Assembly (NCBI GenBank): GCA_024225895.1
Contig: JAAEMC010000408.1
Span: 1-11,908 of the forward strand
Length of the DNA: 11,908 nt
Direction of reading: 5' to 3'
Origin: Desulfobacteraceae bacterium
GTDB taxonomy: Bacteria; Desulfobacterota; Desulfobacteria; Desulfobacterales; Desulfobacteraceae
A program made the translations under genes and the position numbers. The notes beneath the pieces were generated by a model. That model saw nothing but the letters and a program-made list of their open reading frames with translations, ran no database searches and had not been told where the DNA came from. Positions 7,604 through 11,908 of the stretch are shown one piece after another. Positions within the stretch are counted from its first letter, which is position 1, and each line of letters begins with the position of its first letter.

Positions 7604-8434
7604 TTACTTCTGATTAATCCCCATACTCAAATCAACAGAGCATGCCTGGTGAGTAATTGCTCCACAGGAGATCACATCCACCCCTGTTGCAGCAATCTTG
7701 TTAAGTGTATCCAAAGACACATTACCGGAAGCTTCGACAATGGCCCGGCCTTTAATATATTTAACAGCTTTTTTCATCTGCCCAAGGTTCATATTGTCAA
7801 GCATGATCACTTCGACACCGGCATTCAAAGCTTCTTTCACCTCATCCATGGACGAGGCTTCCACCTCGATTTTCATCAGATGGGAGACACGGGCCCGCAC
7901 GGCTTCAACAGCATTTTTAATACTGCCTGCCACAATGATATGGTTGTCTTTAATCAGGATACCATCATAAAGAGAAAACCTGTGATTACTGGCGCCCCCT
8001 GCCCGGACAGCCTCTTTTTCAATGGTTCGCCAGCCAGGGGTTGTTTTTCGTGTATCAGTGAGCCTGATTTTCGTATTATCCAGTGTTTTTACAAATTTCC
8101 GGGTTAAGGTAGCAATACCCGAAAGCCGCTGCATGAAGTTTAAGGCAATTCTCTCGGCTTTTAAGAGACTTAAAAGATCCCCTTCCACCTTAAATACGAT
8201 ATCCCCTTTTGTAACATTATCGCCATCTGTAAACACCGAGGTACACAATGATGTCGGGTCAGCCATATGAAAGACTCTTTTAGCAACAGGAATACCTGCA
8301 ATCACCATATTTTCTTTTGCCACAATGGCGCCCATGCCTGAAAAGGACTCTGACAAAATACTTTCAGTGGTAATGTCCCCCAGGCCTGAATCCTCAAAAA
8401 AAGCCAGAGCGATGAGCTTGTCAAGATTATCCAT
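7604..8434 (-). CDS. nadC: Nicotinate-nucleotide pyrophosphorylase (carboxylating), quinolinate phosphoribosyltransferase
   Basis: The product has 276 residues, the normal length for NadC. It converts quinolinate and PRPP to nicotinate mononucleotide, CO2 and pyrophosphate in de novo NAD synthesis. Family motifs are seen in order: NFMQRLSGIAT, then DTRKTTPGWR (127-136), then VRAGGASNHR and LYDGILIKDNH, then IEVEASS, VIMLDNM, EASGNV and DVISCGAITH. These supply the basic residues that bind quinolinate and the phosphate-binding loops at the end of the barrel. The ATG at 8434 lies 14 bases after the valS stop and has an AGGGG motif 10 bases upstream. It is therefore probably co-transcribed with valS. 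It converges with the diguanylate cyclase across a 67-base gap that holds no convincing terminator. The quinolinate-forming genes nadA and nadB are not in the window. Confidence 0.98.
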   Translation of the reverse strand: MDNLDKLIALAFFEDSGLGDITTESILSESFSGMGAIVAKENMVIAGIPVAKRVFHMADPTSLCTSVFTDGDNVTKGDIVFKVEGDLLSLLKAERIALNFMQRLSGIATLTRKFVKTLDNTKIRLTDTRKTTPGWRTIEKEAVRAGGASNHRFSLYDGILIKDNHIIVAGSIKNAVEAVRARVSHLMKIEVEASSMDEVKEALNAGVEVIMLDNMNLGQMKKAVKYIKGRAIVEASGNVSLDTLNKIAATGVDVISCGAITHQACSVDLSMGINQK

Positions 8435-8448
8435 TGTCCATGAGCCCC

Positions 8449-11106
8449 TTAACTCATTGCCTTAATGCGGGAAAGATTTTGGCTGAGTTTATCATGTTTT
8501 TCCTGGAGTCCATCATGCTGGTTTTTTACTTTTTCAATCACTTCTTCAGGTGCCTTATCCAAAAAGCTTTCATTGCGAAGCCGCTTGGAAACAGAGAGAA
8601 GCTCCTTGGTATTTTTTCCCAGCTCTTTTTCAATTCGCTGGATTTCTTTGTTAAAATCGATCACCCCTTCCAAAGAGACAAAACAGGTGGTGTTACCAGT
8701 GACAGATGATGCACAGGAACCAGGAATATCGTTGACATTACAAAAAGCAAAGTTTTCCAGACGGGACAGGTTCATAACAATAGACTGGTTCCGCTGGATC
8801 AGCTCTTTTTCTTTTGAATCGCTCGTATTGGCATGAACATTTAATTTCATGGACGGCTGAATATTCATTTCGCTTCTGATATTACGGATGCCGGAAATCA
8901 ACTGAAATACAAAGGTCATATCCTTTTCCAGGGCAGGTGCCCTGTCTTTTTCATATATTTTCGGATCATAGGGATAGGATGCCTTCATGATAGAGCCCTG
9001 GGTTGCCGGCAAGATGTGATAAATCTCTTCTGTGACAAAGGGCATAAAAGGATGCAGCATCACCAGAATGTCTTCCAAAACCTTTGAAAGCACTGCCCTT
9101 GCCGTATTACGCCTTTGCTCACCCTCTTTTTCAAAGAGCGTGGGTTTGGTGGCTTCAATATACCAGTCGCAGAATTCATGCCATACAAATTGGTAGGCTG
9201 CAGAGGCAGCTTCGTTGAACTTATAATTCTCAATCCCTTCTTTAACTGCCAGAGACGTGGCTGCTGATCTTGACAGTATCCACTTTTCCGTAAGCGAAAG
9301 GGTTTCTCGGTCAATTTTGGTATCCTTGTCAGTGATGTGCATCAATGAGAATCTTGCCGCATTCCACAATTTATTTACAAAATGACGGTACCCTTCCACC
9401 CTTGATTCTGACATTTTCACATCTCTGCCCTGGGCAGCAAAAGCAGCCAGGGTAAAGCGGAAGGCATCTGCGCCATAATGATCAATAACTTTAAGCGGAT
9501 CAATGACATTGCCTTTTGATTTGCTCATCTTTTTACCGTGTTCATCCCTGACAAGGGCATGGATGTAGACATCGTTAAAGGGAACATCTTCCATGAAATG
9601 CACGCCCATCATCATCATCCGGGCCACCCAGAAAAAGAGAATGTCAAACCCGGTGACCAGTACATTGGTAGGATAAAAAGTTTTTAAAAGATCAGTATTT
9701 TCCGGCCATCCCATGGTGGAAAAAGGCCATAATGCACTGGAGAACCAGGTATCCAGAACATCGGTTTCCTGGATAATTTCAGTTACCCCGCATTTGGGGC
9801 AGGCCTTGGGATCTTCTTCTTCTACAATCACCTCACCGCAGGCAGGGCACTTCCAAACAGGAATCCTATGTCCCCACCAGATCTGCCTGGAAATACACCA
9901 GTCTCTGATGTTGTCCATCCACTCAAAATAGGTTTTGGACCAGTTCTCCGGAATAATTTTAGTCTGGCCGTTCCGCACTGCATCAGAGGCTTTTTTAGCC
10001 AACGGAGCAACTTTTACAAACCATTGTTTGGAAACAGACGGCTCCACAACTGTCCGGCACCTGTAGCAATGGCCCACATTATTTTTCAGCGGCTCCTGTT
10101 TTTCGAGCAAGCCCTGTTCTTTTAATTGTTCAACTGCATTTTTCCTGCATTCAAACCGGTCCTGCCCTAAAAATCTGCCGGCACCTTCAAGCATATTTCC
10201 GTCATCATCAATGACTTTTACTTTTTCAAGCTTGTGTTTTTCACCCAAAACAAAGTCGTTTGGATCATGGGCCGGAGTAACTTTTAATGCACCGGTTCCA
10301 AAGGACATATCCACATAATCGTCTCGGATAATGGGGATAAGCTTGTCTGTCAGCGGCAGGTGGACATGGGTATGTTCCAGATCCTTGAACCGTTCATCTT
10401 TTGGGTGAACAGCCACTGCCGTATCCCCGAACATGGTTTCCGGCCGTGTGGTGGCAACGGTTAATCCCCGTTTTCGTCCCTCAAAAGGATATCTGATATA
10501 ATAAAGGTAAGAGTCTTTTTCTTCATATTCAACTTCAAGATCTGCCAGGGCGGTTTTACACCGGGGGCACCAGTTAATTATATATTGACCCTCATAAATA
10601 AGCCCTTCCTTGTAAAGCCTTACAAATACTTTACGGACTGCATCAGACAGGCCTTCATCCATTGTAAACCTCTCCCGGTCCCAGTCACAGGAGGCTCCCA
10701 GCCGTTTAAGCTGGTTAATAATGGCACCGCCGGATTTTTCCCGCCATTTCCAGACCTGCTCGATAAAGGCTTGTCTTCCCAACTGGTCCCTTGTCTGCCC
10801 CTTGGCAGCCAGGTCCCTCTCCACCACATTCTGGGTGGCAATACCGGCATGGTCTGTTCCGGGCATCCACAGGACATTCACACCTAAAAGCCTTTGATAA
10901 CGGCACATTACATCCTGGATCACATTATTTAAGGCATGGCCCATGTGAAGAACGCCTGTCACATTGGGAGGCGGTATGACAATCGAAAAAGCTGCTTTGT
11001 CACTTTTATCTTCAGCCCTGAAATAACCATTTTCCATCCAGTATGTGTACCATTTCTGTTCGATACCTGATGGTTCATATCCTTTGTCCAGCGAATCCGA
11101 ACCCAT
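8449..11106 (-). CDS. valS: Valyl-tRNA synthetase
   Basis: The product has 885 residues, typical of bacterial ValRS, a class I enzyme that charges tRNA-Val with valine and edits mischarged threonine. The N-terminal catalytic signature is PPPNVTGVLHMGHAL (45-59), the HIGH-box variant usual for ValRS. The KMSKS loop is at 526-530 (GKKMSKSKGN). Between them lie the editing domain (VATTRPETMFGDTAV and LKVTPAHDPND) and cysteine pairs such as CPRC (180-183), CYRC and the CPAC/CPKC set, which suggest zinc-ribbon modules. After the catalytic core come the anticodon-binding helical domain (FCDWYIEATKP, HPFMPFVTEEIY) and a C-terminal coiled-coil arm rich in Lys and Glu (about 815-885). AGGAG sits eight bases before ATG 11106. 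It is followed closely by nadC on the same strand. A rho-independent terminator lies only about 30 bases upstream of the start, so its promoter must be very close or overlap that terminator. Confidence 0.99.
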   Translation of the reverse strand: MGSDSLDKGYEPSGIEQKWYTYWMENGYFRAEDKSDKAAFSIVIPPPNVTGVLHMGHALNNVIQDVMCRYQRLLGVNVLWMPGTDHAGIATQNVVERDLAAKGQTRDQLGRQAFIEQVWKWREKSGGAIINQLKRLGASCDWDRERFTMDEGLSDAVRKVFVRLYKEGLIYEGQYIINWCPRCKTALADLEVEYEEKDSYLYYIRYPFEGRKRGLTVATTRPETMFGDTAVAVHPKDERFKDLEHTHVHLPLTDKLIPIIRDDYVDMSFGTGALKVTPAHDPNDFVLGEKHKLEKVKVIDDDGNMLEGAGRFLGQDRFECRKNAVEQLKEQGLLEKQEPLKNNVGHCYRCRTVVEPSVSKQWFVKVAPLAKKASDAVRNGQTKIIPENWSKTYFEWMDNIRDWCISRQIWWGHRIPVWKCPACGEVIVEEEDPKACPKCGVTEIIQETDVLDTWFSSALWPFSTMGWPENTDLLKTFYPTNVLVTGFDILFFWVARMMMMGVHFMEDVPFNDVYIHALVRDEHGKKMSKSKGNVIDPLKVIDHYGADAFRFTLAAFAAQGRDVKMSESRVEGYRHFVNKLWNAARFSLMHITDKDTKIDRETLSLTEKWILSRSAATSLAVKEGIENYKFNEAASAAYQFVWHEFCDWYIEATKPTLFEKEGEQRRNTARAVLSKVLEDILVMLHPFMPFVTEEIYHILPATQGSIMKASYPYDPKIYEKDRAPALEKDMTFVFQLISGIRNIRSEMNIQPSMKLNVHANTSDSKEKELIQRNQSIVMNLSRLENFAFCNVNDIPGSCASSVTGNTTCFVSLEGVIDFNKEIQRIEKELGKNTKELLSVSKRLRNESFLDKAPEEVIEKVKNQHDGLQEKHDKLSQNLSRIKAMS

Positions 11107-11136
11107 AAAATTAACTCCTAAAACCCTTTATTAATG

Positions 11137-11163
11137 AAAAAGGGGATCATTTGATCAATCCCC
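11137..11163 (-). terminator. Rho-independent terminator after the acidic-protein gene
   Basis: On the - strand the stem GGGGAT / ATCCCC (11163-11158 with 11147-11142) closes a 10-base loop and is followed at once by five T residues (11141-11137). It lies about 30 bases past the stop of the acidic gene and about 30 bases before the valS start. It would end transcription from upstream, or act as an attenuator for valS. Confidence 0.65.
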
Positions 11164-11194
11164 ATAACGTTACCTTTTTTTTTCAGCCATATGG

Positions 11195-11629
11195 TCAGGC
11201 TTTTCCAAGCTTGTCAAGCAAGTCTTGAAATCGTTCCTTTATTATTGATATTTCTTTTTCCAAAACATCTTCCATTGTTTTGAGTATCATGGTGTCAATC
11301 GTGTCACCAAATTTCTTTTCAATAAGGCTTTCCAGGGCTGCCTGAACCTGGTCCTGGGTCACCTCTTCAATGGCAAGTGATTTTTTAATCTCACTGTCGT
11401 CAATATCCAGCTCTTTGGGCGGTTTTGTAGAATTGATCTCTTCGACCATATCGGTCAATTCAATAAATCCATCATCCAAATCATCGGTATCTGCGTCAAT
11501 AGCGTCGGTTAAATCAAGGATACCATCATCTTCTTGTGAATCTTCTGATACCTCTTCCACAATTTCGGTTAATTCGATAATGTCATCATCTTCAAAAGAA
11601 TTATCTTCAATCCCGGTTGTGTCGGCCAT
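11195..11629 (-). CDS. Small highly acidic repeat protein of unknown function
   Basis: The product has 144 residues with no Cys, Trp, Tyr or His. In the first 66 residues, 28 are Asp or Glu, and the first Lys or Arg is at position 69. Three copies of a motif of the form D-D-x-I-x-E/D-L-T-D/E-x-V/I are visible: IIELTEIVEE (17-26), ILDLTDAID (37-45) and FIELTDMVEE (55-64). A short proline-containing linker (KPPKELD) leads to a C-terminal part (about 85-142) that looks like amphipathic helices, with heptad-like Leu/Ile and mixed charge. There is no signal peptide or membrane segment, so it is probably cytoplasmic. The layout (disordered acidic region with repeated short motifs plus a helical oligomerisation tail) resembles scaffold proteins such as PopZ, but I see no firm sequence match. 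GAGGA lies four bases before the ATG. It has its own promoter and terminator, so it is likely monocistronic. Confidence 0.8.
   Translation of the reverse strand: MADTTGIEDNSFEDDDIIELTEIVEEVSEDSQEDDGILDLTDAIDADTDDLDDGFIELTDMVEEINSTKPPKELDIDDSEIKKSLAIEEVTQDQVQAALESLIEKKFGDTIDTMILKTMEDVLEKEISIIKERFQDLLDKLGKA
11438..11590 (-). repeat. Three-copy coding repeat (ELTD-type motif)
   Basis: Residues 14-64 of the acidic protein contain three imperfect copies of a 10-13-residue motif. The copies of the E/D-L-T core are spaced 20 and 18 residues apart. Similarity is clear at protein level. Such tandem short motifs usually serve as multivalent binding sites; the partner is unknown. Confidence 0.75.
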
Positions 11630-11692
11630 AAAATCCTCGCTTTATTGGACATTTTAATCAGTTCCATTACCAATGTTCTTTGGACATAGAAA

Positions 11693-11719
11693 ATTATCAA
11701 AGTGTACTTGAAGTGTCAA
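11693..11719 (-). promoter_or_regulatory. Putative sigma-70 promoter of the acidic-protein gene
   Basis: On the - strand a perfect TTGACA (11714-11719) is followed after 15 bases by GATAAT (11693-11698, five of six matches), or after 17 bases by TAATTT. The spacer holds ACACTT twice, 11 bases apart. The leader would be about 60 bases. It resembles the lepA promoter in both boxes. Confidence 0.5.
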
Positions 11720-11767
11720 CTAATTAAAGCATTCCGCCTTAGGACTCCCCCATGAAACCAAAATTTA

Positions 11768-11794
11768 TTTACAACCTTTTCTATATTGTTTAAT
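11768..11794 (+). promoter_or_regulatory. Weak candidate promoter of the rsmE-like gene
   Basis: TTTACA (11768-11773) and TTTAAT (11789-11794) each match five of six consensus bases but are only 15 bases apart. Transcription would start around 11801, a few bases before the ATG, giving an almost leaderless message. This would fit the lack of a clear ribosome binding site. Confidence 0.25.
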
Positions 11795-11805
11795 ACTTAA
11801 GAACT

Positions 11806-11908
11806 ATGCCTAAATTTCTCATTGAAAATCATCCGGCACCCAATGCCCGCATTGCCATTACGGGAACAGATGCAAAACATATCTGCAAGGTCTTAAGGCT
11901 TTCGCCAA
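11806..11908 (+). CDS. rsmE: RsmE-type 16S rRNA (uracil-1498-N3)-methyltransferase, N-terminal fragment
   Basis: Only 34 complete codons are inside the window; the gene runs off the right edge. The visible part begins MPKFLIENHPAPNA and continues ITGTDAKHICKVLRLSP. This matches the N-terminal PUA-like domain of RsmE, where a phenylalanine-rich start is followed by a G-x-D/E-A-x-H-x-x-x-V-L-R-L motif. RsmE methylates N3 of U1498 in the 30S subunit; the SPOUT catalytic domain would lie beyond the edge. An in-frame stop at 11791-11793 fixes ATG 11806 as the first possible ATG start. No good ribosome binding site is seen (only AAGA near by). It diverges from the acidic-protein gene. Confidence 0.8.
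   Translation, partial: MPKFLIENHPAPNARIAITGTDAKHICKVLRLSP

Noticed and set aside
9713..10125. Open frames on the + strand across valS
   Set aside because: They lie opposite a full-length, strongly conserved gene, have no recognisable motifs and are shadows of its codon pattern.
11172..11190. Six-codon mini-ORF (MAEKKR) with an A9 run on the - strand upstream of valS, as a leader peptide
   Set aside because: It contains no valine codons and lacks a ribosome binding site at good spacing, so a classical ValS attenuation leader is not supported.
11752..11793. Fourteen-codon mini-ORF (MKPKFIYNLFYIV) upstream of rsmE
   Set aside because: There is no clear ribosome binding site and the AT-rich sequence makes a chance frame likely; it also overlaps the promoter candidate.

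Overview
The window reads as a chromosomal stretch of a sulfate-reducer-like deltaproteobacterium (Desulfobacterota, probably Desulfobacteraceae). This is an inference from moderate GC, dense two-component and c-di-GMP signalling genes, and the style of the housekeeping proteins; no marker gene in the window proves it. No rRNA, tRNA, CRISPR array, insertion sequence or phage gene is visible. Coding density is high and no gene-free stretch exceeds 300 bases.

Left part (1-4692, + strand): the C-terminal end of an M20-family metallopeptidase is followed by a tight three-gene run. It holds a predicted lipoprotein with TPR-like helices, a membrane dCache-HAMP histidine kinase, and an NtrC-type sigma-54-dependent response regulator. 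The lipoprotein stop codon overlaps a possible GTG start of the kinase, and the kinase and regulator overlap by 11 bases. This suggests one co-translated signalling unit: a periplasmic input, the kinase, and transcription from sigma-54 promoters located elsewhere.

Middle (4697-7536): lepA (elongation factor 4) lies on the - strand, convergent with the regulator. A REC-GGDEF diguanylate cyclase diverges from it on the + strand. A good sigma-70-like promoter for lepA sits in the 128-base divergent gap.

Right part (7604-11908): on the - strand, reading leftwards, come a small very acidic repeat protein of unknown function, a rho-independent terminator, valS (valyl-tRNA synthetase) and nadC (quinolinate phosphoribosyltransferase). 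valS and nadC are 14 bases apart and probably co-transcribed. At the right edge the first 34 codons of an RsmE-type 16S rRNA methyltransferase start on the + strand, divergent from the acidic gene.

Most of the window is ordinary housekeeping and signalling. The parts most worth a second look are the lipoprotein/kinase/regulator unit (including a C9 tract inside the kinase ATPase domain), the acidic protein with three copies of a D/E-rich ELTD-type motif, and the terminator/promoter crowding in front of valS.
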